Source: Cladorrhinum sp. PSN259 (taxonomy: Eukaryota; Ascomycota; Sordariomycetes; Sordariales; Podosporaceae). Taken from it: a stretch of 64,000 nt of DNA. Position 1 is the stretch's first letter, and every line of letters starts with the position of its first letter. The notes beneath the pieces were generated by a model that saw only the letters and a program-made list of their open reading frames with translations, made no database searches and was not told the DNA's origin. Location of the stretch: positions 310,001 through 374,000 of the forward strand of contig MU867085.1 in NCBI GenBank assembly GCA_033725935.1. The letters run 5' to 3'. Shown here piece after piece: positions 42,430-51,823 of this stretch. The position numbers and the translations under genes were made by a program.

Positions 42430-43131
42430 ATGCACCCCTTTCATATTTTCCCCCTCCTTGCAGGCGTCACAGCTTCGCTCGCCACCAAGACGCCGGTTCA
42501 TCTCCAGCAGCGTGCAGAGCCCCAGGGCGTCCAGATTGGCGGGATTGCCTATACCGGCTCCGGTTGCCCCGCACGCACCATCCCAGCTCAAGTCTTGTCC
42601 AACGCCAGTACAATATCAGTGCCCCAGACAATCTTCGTCGCCGAATCGGGCAAGAACCAATCCAGGGTGGCCGAAAACCGTGTCAATTGTCAGATCATCA
42701 TCAAGATTACCCATCCCGCCGGCTGGCAATACTCTGTCGTTAAGGCCGACTACTATGGACGTGTAACACTCCCCCAAAACGCTGAGGCTACCTCGAGAAC
42801 CACTTACTCCTTCGGTGGCGCTTCAAATGAGGTACTTTTTTTTTTTCTGTTCCTTTTCAATGATATATGTAGGTTCAAAGTTGCTGACCCACAAGTACAG
42901 CTTTCCAGGCAATACTACTTTGACGGTCCCTTCGACGGTCTTTACTTTAGAAACGACCGTTTTGTTGGAACAGCCAGGCAATGGTCTCCATGCGGCACAG
43001 GGTCTTCGCTGAATATCACCTCTGAGGTTCGCGTAGCGCCCCTGGGCTCCGGGGCGAGCAAGCCTGCGAGCATGGAGATATTTAACCCCCTTGGAGGAAA
43101 GTTGGGAATCAGCTGGCAACAATGCAGCTAG
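42430..43131 (+). CDS. DUF4360-family secreted protein
   Basis: Exons 42430..42831 and 42901..43131 (phase 0; 69 bp intron starting GTACTTTTT and ending GTACAG), 210 aa. The intron is a multiple of three and open, so an unspliced reading adds an implausible Phe-rich stretch. Signal peptide 1-18 (F-P-L-L-A-G-V-T-A-S-L-A). The mature domain follows the DUF4360 order: G-G-I-A-Y-T-G-S-G-C-P near the N-terminus, N-C-Q-I-I-I-K-I-T-H-P-A-G-W-Q-Y-S-V, then W-S-P-C-G with N-I-T-S-E-V-R-V, and the end G-I-S-W-Q-Q-C. The four conserved cysteines are present. Secreted fungal and bacterial members have no established function. Confidence 0.88.
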   Translation: MHPFHIFPLLAGVTASLATKTPVHLQQRAEPQGVQIGGIAYTGSGCPARTIPAQVLSNASTISVPQTIFVAESGKNQSRVAENRVNCQIIIKITHPAGWQYSVVKADYYGRVTLPQNAEATSRTTYSFGGASNEVLFFFLFLFNDICRFKVADPQVQLSRQYYFDGPFDGLYFRNDRFVGTARQWSPCGTGSSLNITSEVRVAPLGSGASKPASMEIFNPLGGKLGISWQQCS

Positions 43132-43922
43132 TGACCTCGCACTTTTCGGTTGGAGTTGGTTCGTACCGGTGCACCAAGTTCGCAAGATCAAATGCACGTG
43201 CGTATCGGTGTTAAAATCCTGGTATTTTTCACAAATGCGAAAGGGGGTTTTGTCAGCGATTTCTCGTACTCTAGAACTCACACACCAGGACAAGTTGGGG
43301 TAGTTGTTAATGGCAACAACAAACGTATATATCAGTTGGGGTAGTTGATGGCAATATTAAACGTATATATATATATATCAGTTGAAGAGTTTGATGGCAA
43401 TATTGAACATGTAGATCAGCTCAATATCGCATATGTCCCTGCACCCTAATGCCTTGTTCTTGAATCGCTTGACCGTCTGCATAACCCCCTGCAGATAATG
43501 TCTAAGGAAACGGTATGAGAGGGGAGGGACAAATAAACGGTTAGAAATTGAATTCAATGTGGGGCAAGAAGGCCAGTTGAATGAAAATCCCGTACACTCA
43601 AGACAAATGTCCGAAGAGGTCCTTCGAGTTACCACATGCTAAAAAAGACTTCTCTTCGACCCCAGAAGTAACAGACAATTATGGGTGCACACACTTATGG
43701 AGGTTAAAGCACATCTCACACTTGTCATTTAGTTCAAATTCTGTTCGTGTTATTGGGGATTCAGGACCTGCTATTGCTGACAAAGCTGTGTCTGGAAGGA
43801 TGGCCGCCGTCACGGTAATCTCGACCCACAGTTGGGCTGCCACCACCAAAGAGACAAGCAAAAAAACCACCAACCTACCTTGTCTACGACAACAAACAAG
43901 TTTCCCCCCCAAGGAAATAAGA
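43132..43922. other. Intergenic about 0.8 kb with a small tandem repeat
   Basis: Holds the AT-rich triplicated repeat at 43293-43416. The HET protein's frame is open upstream of its chosen start from about 43581, so part of 43581-43922 could be coding. Confidence 0.5.
43293..43416 (+). repeat. Three diverged tandem copies of an AT-rich 40-46 bp unit
   Basis: Units start AGTTGGGGTAGTTG / CAGTTGGGGTAGTTGATGG / CAGTTGAAGAGTTTGATGG and continue GGCAA..A..AAACGTATAT; the second contains a (TA)n expansion. Confidence 0.7.
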
Positions 43923-46898
43923 ATGGCGTCCGCCGCCCCTGCACCGGAGCCATCCATTCGCACCATCGACTTTTCCAGTAATGGCGCCGTCATGCAGGTG
44001 TCGACCATGCTTCGACGGCTCTGGCTCATCGACCCAGACACCCTCGAGGGCAACACCGTGCAGGAGAAGTTTCAGGGCGCAGCAAAGACAACTGGCTCGG
44101 CCATTGCCCACGAGCCGCCGGAGGAGCGATTCGACGACGCCGTCTGGAAGTCGCGCACAGCGTCTTCGCTGCTCGACCCGCCGCCGGGGTCCTCGCGGCC
44201 CGAGGATGACCAGCAAGGCGCCGGGCCGCTGTTCACCGAGTTTCGCCAGATGATCTACGGCATGTGCAACCACATCTTCTGGGACGTGTACCAGTCCCTC
44301 AAAGTCACCGCGGCCAACGAGGAGATTGTCATTGGCGAGTTCAAGCCGCCCAGCACCACCGTCATGATCATGCGGACGTCCCCGGATGAGGCGCCCGAGG
44401 TCGATCATTTCCTCGCGACTGATACCTTTGTTTACCCGCTGTGGATTGCGCCGGATGTTAACTTGAGTCTCAAGGTGGACAAGGAGGAGAACACCCTGGA
44501 GCCGGACGGCAAGACGTGGACCAAGGCACTCTGGGTTCCGGAGGGGAAGACGGTGACTTTTACCCCGGAGGAGAGCGGTGAGAGAAAGGACCGGGTCATT
44601 GCGGTTCTGGTCCTGGGGTTGAGCGAGGCCAGGCCTGCGCTGAAATGGCCTTTGATTGATAACACCATCGGCATGTCGCGCAGGACGCTGGAAGATGCGC
44701 GGCAAGGTGTGAAAGAAGGAGACGGGCCGGAGAGCTGGCCCGAGGCTGATCACTTCGCTAGGGCGATCTTCCTACAGGCGGGCGATGCTATGGAGAACTG
44801 TGTCTTTGACGGTGAGTACAACGAGAGGGCAGGAGAGGCCACTGTTGAGCCGGCCGAGGAGGATACGGAAACAGAAGACGCACCGCTGTATTCGCCTCTT
44901 CCGGGAAACACCACCATCCGCTTAATCGTCATCGAGCCTGGGGCCCCGGATGCTGAGATTCAGACCAGGTTAGTGGTGGTTGATCTCGACGACAAGCCCG
45001 AGTACGAAGCCATCTCTTACACCTGGGGCGACCCCAAAAACAAGACGGTGCTCCGCTGCAACAAGTCGACCGTTCCGATCCCCTGGAATTTGGAAAACGC
45101 CCTGCGACGCCTTCGGCACCCTACACGCCCTCGCAATGTGTGGGCGGACTCGGTGTGCATCAACCAGGAGGATATGTCCGAGCGGGGTCAGCAGGTGTCC
45201 ATCATGCGACACATCTACCGAGTGGCCAAAAGAGTTCTCGTATGGCTCGGACTTGACACTGCGGACCAGGCGGCCATGGCTTTCCAAGCAGTCTGCCATA
45301 TCGTTCGTGCATGGCGACCCGAGGGCGACAGAGTCGGCTTCCAAGGGTACGCCTCTCTTCTAGAGCCCATGAGCGACGACGAGTTGGCGTCCGTCCGCTC
45401 GTTGGTCGACAAGAAATCGTGGGATGCTCTCAGGGCTCTGTACGAGACGGAGTACTTTCGCCGGTTCTGGATCATCCAGGAGCTGGCCCTGGGCAAGTCG
45501 GCCGTCGTGATTTGGGGCGACCATCACATCTCCTGGGGGCTGATCGGGATCTGCGCCAGCTGGATGGTGACCTCGGGCTGGAGTTTCTCCCCAACGGACA
45601 CCATCACGGCGGCTTACAACGCTTTCCTCATCCACGTCTTGCCCCTCGCGAAGCGCAGCGGGATCTCCATGTTCTCCAAGCTGGATCTCTCCGTGGTCCT
45701 CGGCACCACCATGGAGCGGTTTGACTCGACCGACGCGAGAGACCGCATCTTTGCCCTTCTCGGCATGTCCTTTGCCGGAAACGACCCCGACAAGGAGCTT
45801 CTCATCCAGCCGAACTACTCCCAGAACCTGAGCAGCGTCTACACAGCGGCGACTCGCAAGATCCTCCAGCAGGACCAACATCTCCGCGTCCTCAGCACCG
45901 TCCAGCACGGGCCCGAAGTCGACCTCGACAGCGGTTACCCCTCGTGGGTGCCGCGCTGGAACGAGAAACCCTACGCCGACCCGCTGGGCCTGCGCGACGA
46001 GCAAGGGTTCTACGCCAACGGCGGCGAGCTCTTTTGCCCGTCCGCCGCCACCACCTTCCCCGACGCTCTGTCCATCGTCCTGAATGGCCTTGAATGCGGT
46101 GTCATAACCACCATCAGCGAGGAGCCCTTCAAGGAAAGCGGCATGCTCGGCAGCTCCACCCACAACGACGCCCTATTCGAGATTTTCGGCGAACTCAACA
46201 ACGAAGCAAAACAGTACCGCGCCTCGTGGAGCGCCACTCTGGAAAAATTTGTAATGTTCGGGTCCAGCAACCCGGAGTACCAGGCGGAAATTGTGGCAAG
46301 CAAAACGGCCATGGGCGTCAACGTTGCCTCGCAGCCCGGCAAGTACGGGATGCGCATGTCTGTCGAGATGATCACTGGAGAGAGGGCGCAGGCCGATCAC
46401 CTCGGGGAGTTTCTTCTGCACTACCGCGAGCGGGTCGGGTGGCTCAAGAATATCGGCGACGCTATTGGGAAGACCGTGACCAAGGACTTGGATATCTATC
46501 AGTCCATCTACCAGAAAGAGCGGGCGCTGTGCACGATGAACACTTTTGTCGGGCGGAGGCTGTTTACGCTCGGTGATGGGAGAGTCGGGCTGGGGCCAGC
46601 GGCGGCAAGGGAGGGGGATGTAGTTGTCGTGCTCTTTGGGGGCGTGGTTCCGTTTGTGCTCAGGGGGTGCGAACACAACGAGACCGGCGAAAAGTACTGG
46701 CGGTTTGTCGGAGAGTGTTTTGTTCCCGAGCTGATGCAGGGCGAGGCGGTGGAGAAGGCTGGGTTGTTGGTTGAGGGGAAGTTTGAGCGGTACGACAGCG
46801 GGTCGCTGGTCTTGACTCCGCCTGAGCAGGGCGAGGCAGATCCAAGGCTGGAGAGAAAGGTTGGGGAGCACGGGGTTGTTGCATTTGAGATCCGCTGA
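43923..46898 (+). CDS. HET-domain protein with unrecognised N-terminal region
   Basis: Single exon, 991 aa from the ATG at 43923 (context AAGAATGGCG; another in-frame ATG at 43800 would add 41 residues). The first 330 residues match nothing I recognise: helical at the start, then a predicted beta-rich part (about 140-230) and an acidic linker (E-P-A-E-E-D-T-E-T-E-D). The HET domain begins Y-E-A-I-S-Y-T-W-G-D (361), with W-A-D-S-V-C-I-N-Q-E-D, H-I-Y-R-V-A-K-R-V-L-V-W-L-G and F-R-R-F-W-I-I-Q-E-L-A. The C-terminal half holds D-S-T-D-A-R-D-R-I-F-A-L-L-G-M and ends with G-D-V-V-V-V-L-F-G-G-V-V-P-F-V-L-R and Y-W-R-F-V-G-E-C-F-V, the usual HET C-terminal region. HET domains trigger cell death in fungal vegetative incompatibility when the partner allele or gene differs. 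Confidence 0.88.
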   Translation: MASAAPAPEPSIRTIDFSSNGAVMQVSTMLRRLWLIDPDTLEGNTVQEKFQGAAKTTGSAIAHEPPEERFDDAVWKSRTASSLLDPPPGSSRPEDDQQGAGPLFTEFRQMIYGMCNHIFWDVYQSLKVTAANEEIVIGEFKPPSTTVMIMRTSPDEAPEVDHFLATDTFVYPLWIAPDVNLSLKVDKEENTLEPDGKTWTKALWVPEGKTVTFTPEESGERKDRVIAVLVLGLSEARPALKWPLIDNTIGMSRRTLEDARQGVKEGDGPESWPEADHFARAIFLQAGDAMENCVFDGEYNERAGEATVEPAEEDTETEDAPLYSPLPGNTTIRLIVIEPGAPDAEIQTRLVVVDLDDKPEYEAISYTWGDPKNKTVLRCNKSTVPIPWNLENALRRLRHPTRPRNVWADSVCINQEDMSERGQQVSIMRHIYRVAKRVLVWLGLDTADQAAMAFQAVCHIVRAWRPEGDRVGFQGYASLLEPMSDDELASVRSLVDKKSWDALRALYETEYFRRFWIIQELALGKSAVVIWGDHHISWGLIGICASWMVTSGWSFSPTDTITAAYNAFLIHVLPLAKRSGISMFSKLDLSVVLGTTMERFDSTDARDRIFALLGMSFAGNDPDKELLIQPNYSQNLSSVYTAATRKILQQDQHLRVLSTVQHGPEVDLDSGYPSWVPRWNEKPYADPLGLRDEQGFYANGGELFCPSAATTFPDALSIVLNGLECGVITTISEEPFKESGMLGSSTHNDALFEIFGELNNEAKQYRASWSATLEKFVMFGSSNPEYQAEIVASKTAMGVNVASQPGKYGMRMSVEMITGERAQADHLGEFLLHYRERVGWLKNIGDAIGKTVTKDLDIYQSIYQKERALCTMNTFVGRRLFTLGDGRVGLGPAAAREGDVVVVLFGGVVPFVLRGCEHNETGEKYWRFVGECFVPELMQGEAVEKAGLLVEGKFERYDSGSLVLTPPEQGEADPRLERKVGEHGVVAFEIR

Positions 46899-48269
46899 GT
46901 TCAAGATTGTGGTGCGGCCTGCAGTCGCGGAAAGATTTGTCTGCCGGATATCCGGAAACGCAAATGAAGCTTGCCGAGATGTCTGGTACTTCCTGCCATC
47001 TCTCCAACATGTGTAGCCCGTTAGCAATTTTGGCTCAGGCTCCAACCAGAGGCTCATTGTATCAGAACAGCAACCTCTATATTGAGACCCTGAGGAGGGC
47101 TTTCCATATCAACAAACCCAAAAGTGACATCGTTTTGCCTCCGCCTCCGATGGGGCCCATAGATCCGCACCTGCTGATGATGTGGATCAAGGAAAGAACG
47201 TTTGTTTGACTGGATTCTCTGGGTCTTCTTCGTTTGCTTGGATTTTCTGTTTCCTGTTCCGAATCTCGACATCTTGCACCAGCGCAGGCACGTGACTTTG
47301 CAAAGGCACTTGACTTTGCACAGGCACTAGACACCCGGGGCACACCCAGTGCACACCCACCAACACCATGACTGTGCCCTACCAAAGAGGCCATTGCAAC
47401 TCCAAGCGAGGGTTCTCAAAACAGCTAGGGAAGCAAAAACGTTCACCCTTTTCTCTAGGATCAAAATAGAATACTGCTCTTCCCCTTGGCGCTAACGCGT
47501 ATAAGTATGCTACTATCCTTCTCCTCCTTACTTTTTCTTTCGGGATAGAGGGCTACCGAGTAAAGATAACTTATCTTTTTATTTACTTATTAAAGAGCCT
47601 CGGCATATAATCTATTACCATTAATTTGACGGATACTAGAAAGAGTAGAAGAGGGAAGAAGGCGGTAAAACCTAACGAGCTGATTTGACTAGCGGTATAG
47701 AATGGATTTAAAGCAGATTGTTTGAAGTATATCCTATATCCGGTCTATAAAACGTTACGGTTAAATAGTTAAAAGAGATATAGCCGAGCGCTTAATATAT
47801 GGATAGCGTATGGTATTAGAATATAGAGAATTATAAGAGATATTATTAATTAGTAATAGGTTCGAAAATGTAAAAGAGAGATAATACACTGGAAGAGGGG
47901 GTGCACTGGTCAGGTATCGACACGACAGCAGAAGAGCAGTATATTGATCAAGTCTCTATGGTTGCAAGACTAATCCTTAGGGATCAGAGATTGGGAATGC
48001 TAGCGGTAGTGAGGCAGCTCTTTTATGCTTGAGACTCCTTTGTCTTATGCGCTCCCTTCTGTTTTCAGGAAGGTTTCTTCCCAAAAACGGGCAGGTTACC
48101 TCCTGTATTCAAATGCCAGTTTCCCTTTCTGAGGGATCTTGTTACAGATTTAGGTTAGGAAAAGTGCAATAGAGTGAATAAAGCGTTAGAGGAGGAAGTG
48201 TCTAAAAACTAACTTCTGACAGAGCTCTTATACAATCCCGGGTTTAAGACCGGTAAGCGTATCGAGGAA
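46899..48269. other. AT-rich decayed region
   Basis: 47480-47900 is rich in TA and TATATAG-type sequence, and one plus-strand frame near 47640-47800 still looks protein-like apart from TAG/TAA stops, which resembles an old RIP-degraded repeat or transposon. No terminal repeats were found, and I could not identify the element. Around 47880-48030 a frame reads L-E-E-G-V-H-W-S-G-I-D-T-T, protein-like but unassigned. Confidence 0.4.
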
Positions 48270-48464
48270 ATGGCGACGGAGGGGGAAGGTGTCCTTATAT
48301 ACTATATTGAAATAATTGCCCGGCTTGAGATGGAGTTAGAGCAGGAGCGAGCTGTAAAAGAACACTTGGCAAGATCACTGGAAATACTGGGAGAGAAGGT
48401 GGGTGTATTCGATATATCTGATAAGGACAGCAAACGGCCTAAAAGGCCCAAGACACATATTTGA
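48270..48464 (+). CDS. Small coiled-coil ORF, possibly the tail of a decayed element
   Basis: 64 aa: M-A-T-E-G-E-G start, a heptad-like helix (E-M-E-L-E-Q-E-R-A-V-K-E-H-L), then a basic end (R-P-K-R-P-K). It directly follows the decayed region and may be the C-terminus of a mobile-element protein. Independent gene status is doubtful. Confidence 0.25.
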   Translation: MATEGEGVLIYYIEIIARLEMELEQERAVKEHLARSLEILGEKVGVFDISDKDSKRPKRPKTHI

Positions 48465-49088
48465 GAAGTTATGTTATGCTTTAGTTAGTTGTGTTTGTAT
48501 TTTAATTTTATATTTTGCTTTCTGTTGTTACTCTTCTCTTTGCCGTTCAGGGTCTTGCGAGGCTGCTGTTGGTAAGCGCACAGAATTAGATGTGGGGTGT
48601 AGAATTCTGTAACATCACGACTTTTGTTGACGGAGGTTGATTGAAGATGCAGGGGCTCAGGGGGGATGTCGTGTGGGTTCACACGGCAACTGCCGGTATC
48701 ACTCAGATAAGCGGCCCAGGTTGGTCCTGCCGGCACGGATACCTGGCCCACACTGCCGAAGAGTACAGATCGGTCGTGCAGGGAAAGACAGCAAGCACTT
48801 GGAAATATTTGCGACGGGGACGGGGATATTGACGGGAACAGAGATTTGGTAGCCATGACTGTTTATGACCCCTGAACCCCTGAAATATCCCAAGAGGTCT
48901 TGGGCCAGTGCGCCCAGTTGGTGCCACAGTGCCGAGACCGAATGTCCCCAACATCAGAACAGAGCACCCTACCTCCGTACCCTTTGCCAGATTCCTACAT
49001 AAGCCTTTCCTCTTTGACAAAAGATAGATCACATCTCAAAGATGCATCGGGACAAAGACCACTTATTTGTCGCATCTTACATCATCAT

Positions 49089-49195
49089 CCCCCGCTTGCG
49101 CCGGAACGCAACGATTCCCCATATTGCAAGCGGAAATACCTGCCGTGCCTGCAAAGCTGCCTTGGCGGCTTGTCACCCTGGCCAGGAATTGTGGG
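49089..49195 (+). repeat. Hairpin-bearing repeat, copy 1
   Basis: Starts CCCCGCTTGCGCCGGAA, with an internal CCGCTTGC...GCAAGCGG stem, then CTGCAAAGCTGCCTT and TCACCCTGGCCAGG. Confidence 0.75.
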
Positions 49196-49278
49196 GATCT
49201 GGAAATAGTTGGCACCATTCAGCGAACGAAGATAATCCGAGACCCGCCCTGCGTTGCAGTCACGATGACATTTAGCGG

Positions 49279-49380
49279 CCCCGCTTGCGCCGGAATGTAA
49301 CGATGCCCATATCCGATTGCATTTGCAAGCGGGGCACCTGCAAAGCTGCCTTTGGTAGCTTATCACCCGGCCAGGGATCT
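49279..49380 (+). repeat. Hairpin-bearing repeat, copy 2
   Basis: Same order as copy 1, with a perfect 10 bp stem CCCCGCTTGC / GCAAGCGGGG, then CTGCAAAGCTGCCTT and TCACCCGGCCAGG. Confidence 0.75.
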
Positions 49381-49736
49381 AGGCCAATCACAGGTGCTAG
49401 ACGACTAACCCTAGCAAGGGGTCAAAGTCGATATTACAAGGGTCCCGCGCTTTTAATCCCCACATCTTTCCCGCCTCACCTCGATGATCCCACTTTTGTC
49501 CGGTTCGCTCGGACTCATCCACCAAAGGGTAAGAGGGCCTGCTTCTGTGTATTACTTTCGTTCAACATCCATCAATTAACCTCCCTTATTAACTTTCAAC
49601 ACTTTTTCCATACCCAATCTGCCCGCCACCATTGCCCTCAGTGGCCCATGACTCAATGGCCAACGAATGTCTTCAATCTCTCCGCAACTCTGATGAGCCA
49701 ACACAACCATTCTCTCCACGAAGGTGAATGATCCTG

Positions 49737-50255
49737 TTCCTTGCCGAATGATGCGCTGGTTGCAGAGTTCCATAGTCCATCCGTAAAAAGATGCCAACTC
49801 CTACTCATCAGGTACGCCTGTTGAAAGGACTGGGGTATGGACTTGTGTGAATCTCGCTCAAGGTTGCGTCTGGGTAAGGAAGGGCAGCCCCAGTGTCCCT
49901 TGCCCGACGATGCGCTGGTTGCAGAGTTCCATGGTCCATCCGTAAAAAGATGGACTTGTGTGAATCTCGCTCAAGGTTGCGTCTGGGTAAGGACGGGCAG
50001 CCCCAGTGTCCCTTGCCCGACGATGCGCTGGTTGCAGAGTTCCATGGTCCACCCGTAAAAAGATGGACTTGTGTGAATCTCGCTCAAGGTTGCGTCTGGG
50101 TAAGGACGGGCAGCCCCAGTGTCCCTTGCCCGACGATGCGCTGGTTGCAGAGTTCCATAGTCCATCCGTAAAAAGATGCCAACTCCTACTCATCAGGTAC
50201 GCCTGTTGAAAGGACTGGGGTATGGACTTGTGTGAATCTCGCTCAAGGTTGCGTC
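49737..50255 (+). repeat. 113 bp minisatellite with a 46 bp insert
   Basis: Units beginning ATGGACTTGTGTGAATCTCG start at 49837, 49950, 50063 and 50222. The first two intervals are exactly 113 bp and the units nearly identical. The last interval is 159 bp because a 46 bp segment (CAACTCCTACTCATCAGG and following) is present; that segment also precedes the first unit (49786-49832), so the array is bounded by the same longer form on both sides. Confidence 0.92.
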
Positions 50256-51823
50256 GTCGGCGAGGGCGGGCGAGATCATAAGTCTAATGGTCCTACCATA
50301 CTACGCAAGCGTCCTCAAATATCAAGCACAACGGGTGGTATATTGCCTCGATTCCGATACTCTACTAACAATTTAACTAGTCAAAGCGATCACCATGACA
50401 ACTCCCACTTTGATCTTGACTTGACCTCACAGGTCACCGCGGTATGGCAGCCGTCGAATCAAACGCCACACGATTCTCTGCAACTACAATCACGACTGTG
50501 CGTCAGTGTTACAGAAAACCAAGCAATCTTCACCCTAAGCGGCTTTATAAAACCAAAGAACGGTAGGCCCGGAATTCTTCTTTATCTATTCGTTTATCCA
50601 GAGAATATCGTATCTATCGAATATAAACGCAAGCCTCTGATGCCGACAATCGACGGGAAGCCTGAACATTTGATCGAACTTCGGTTCAACATGACCCAAC
50701 GACCTACCTTAATCGCCCCGGAAAAGACTGTACCGGAAGACGAAGATTTGGTACGCCGCATGCTCAGCCTCGCCTCTCAACAGCATTTCACCCTCCACCT
50801 CTCAACAGCGGCCAACGCTCTTACCGACACGGCTCAGACTCAGTTGCACAATCTCCCTAAAGTTATGAGTACATACAAACCAACAACAGATCAACGACGG
50901 ACTAACATCTGCGGTCTATATGGGGGCCGTGGCGGTTGTGTGGTTAATTTGGACGGTTTGGAGGCTTTAGTCGCTGGTCCCAGCAGTAAGACTTCTCTTG
51001 ATAAGAGAGTGGAGGACCCATCGCCACAATATTCGCCCAAGCATCTCCTGGGCTCGAGGTCCCATTCTTCAAGTATGAATTCCCGATTCTGTCATTTCTA
51101 GCATTCACTAACCCACTTACCCAATCACCACTAGGGTGCAAACGAAAACGCACAAGTCAGCACCAATCTGCCTCTCTCCCACCATATTCTAGATCCATTA
51201 GTACAGAGCACTACAAACTCGGGATTGAATTCGACAAGCAGCTCCAAAACTCGCTGTTGGAAGCCGAGGCCAGGCTTGAACAAGGTGTTATCAAGCAGGT
51301 ACAGCAAAGAGTAGATCAGAGTATGGAGCAGTCAAGTCACAAGTTGCGACGGACGGTGGAACAGGAGGTTAAGCGGCAAACCCGGGGGGTGGTGAGAAGG
51401 GTCGAACAAAAAGCCACCCTGGTAGGAAAACGACCCGCAAAGGCACGGGGGAAGATGCCAGATGTACGAGAGGAGATGGCAAGTGTACTGGAGGAGAGGG
51501 TATATCTACGGCAGGAGGTGGCAAATCTACGGGAGGAGATGGCAAATCTACGGGGGGAAATGGCAAATCTACGGGGGGAAATGGCAAATCTACGGGGGGA
51601 GGCGCGGCAAGAATTTAACCCTGCTCAGGAAGCTCTGGAGCTGGCACGAGGACACCAGAAGATGTGCGAAGACTCCATGAAGTGGCAGCAAAAGATGTTG
51701 GAGAGTTCGATGAAGTTGTCGAAGATGTGGGAAGATTCGGTGAAGCGGCCTCTGGCGGAGAACTCGGAGGTTCGTGGCTCAGGAGCCTTGGGCCTGAATC
51801 ACATCCCGGACAGCGTACATTAA
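50172..51823 (+). CDS. Coiled-coil protein with basic nuclear-type signal, 5' end unresolved
   Basis: Exon (open from 50172)..51072 and exon 51135..51823 joined in phase 1 (GTATGA donor, CACTAG acceptor). No in-frame ATG lies near the open frame's start (the first is near 50640), so a further 5' exon or a start inside the minisatellite region is likely. The first exon holds a predicted beta-rich domain (C-V-S-V-T-E-N-Q-A-I-F-T-L-S-G-F and G-I-L-L-Y-L-F-V-Y-P-E-N-I-V). The second exon starts with C-K-R-K-R-T-S-Q-H and becomes a long coiled coil: Q-V-Q-Q-R-V-D-Q-S-M, then four tandem heptads of E-M-A-N-L-R-G type, then M-K-W-Q-Q-K-M-L-E-S-S-M-K. Not recognised; it could be host or mobile-element derived. 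Confidence 0.5.
51518..51601 (+). repeat. Four 21 bp tandem repeats encoding identical coiled-coil heptads
   Basis: ATGGCAAATCTACGGGGGGA-type units at 51518, 51539, 51560 and 51581; each encodes one seven-residue heptad (x-M-A-N-L-R-G/E). Confidence 0.88.

Larger units (their letters stand above)
48465..50171. other. Repeat-rich stretch
   Basis: Contains the two hairpin-bearing repeat copies (49089 and 49279) and the 113 bp minisatellite (49737-50255). An open frame to 49731 (M-T-Q-W-P-T-N-V-F-N-L end, followed by GTGAAT) could be a first exon of the coiled-coil gene downstream, but no matching acceptor phase was found. Confidence 0.5.

Noticed and set aside
47480..48230. Naming the AT-rich decayed region as a specific transposon family
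   Set aside because: Protein-like traces are too short and stop-filled to assign, and no terminal repeats or target duplication were found.
49837..50255. Several overlapping 60-110 aa open frames with repeated protein sequence on both strands
   Set aside because: They are produced by the 113 bp minisatellite read in shifting frames; no start context, domain or splice support.
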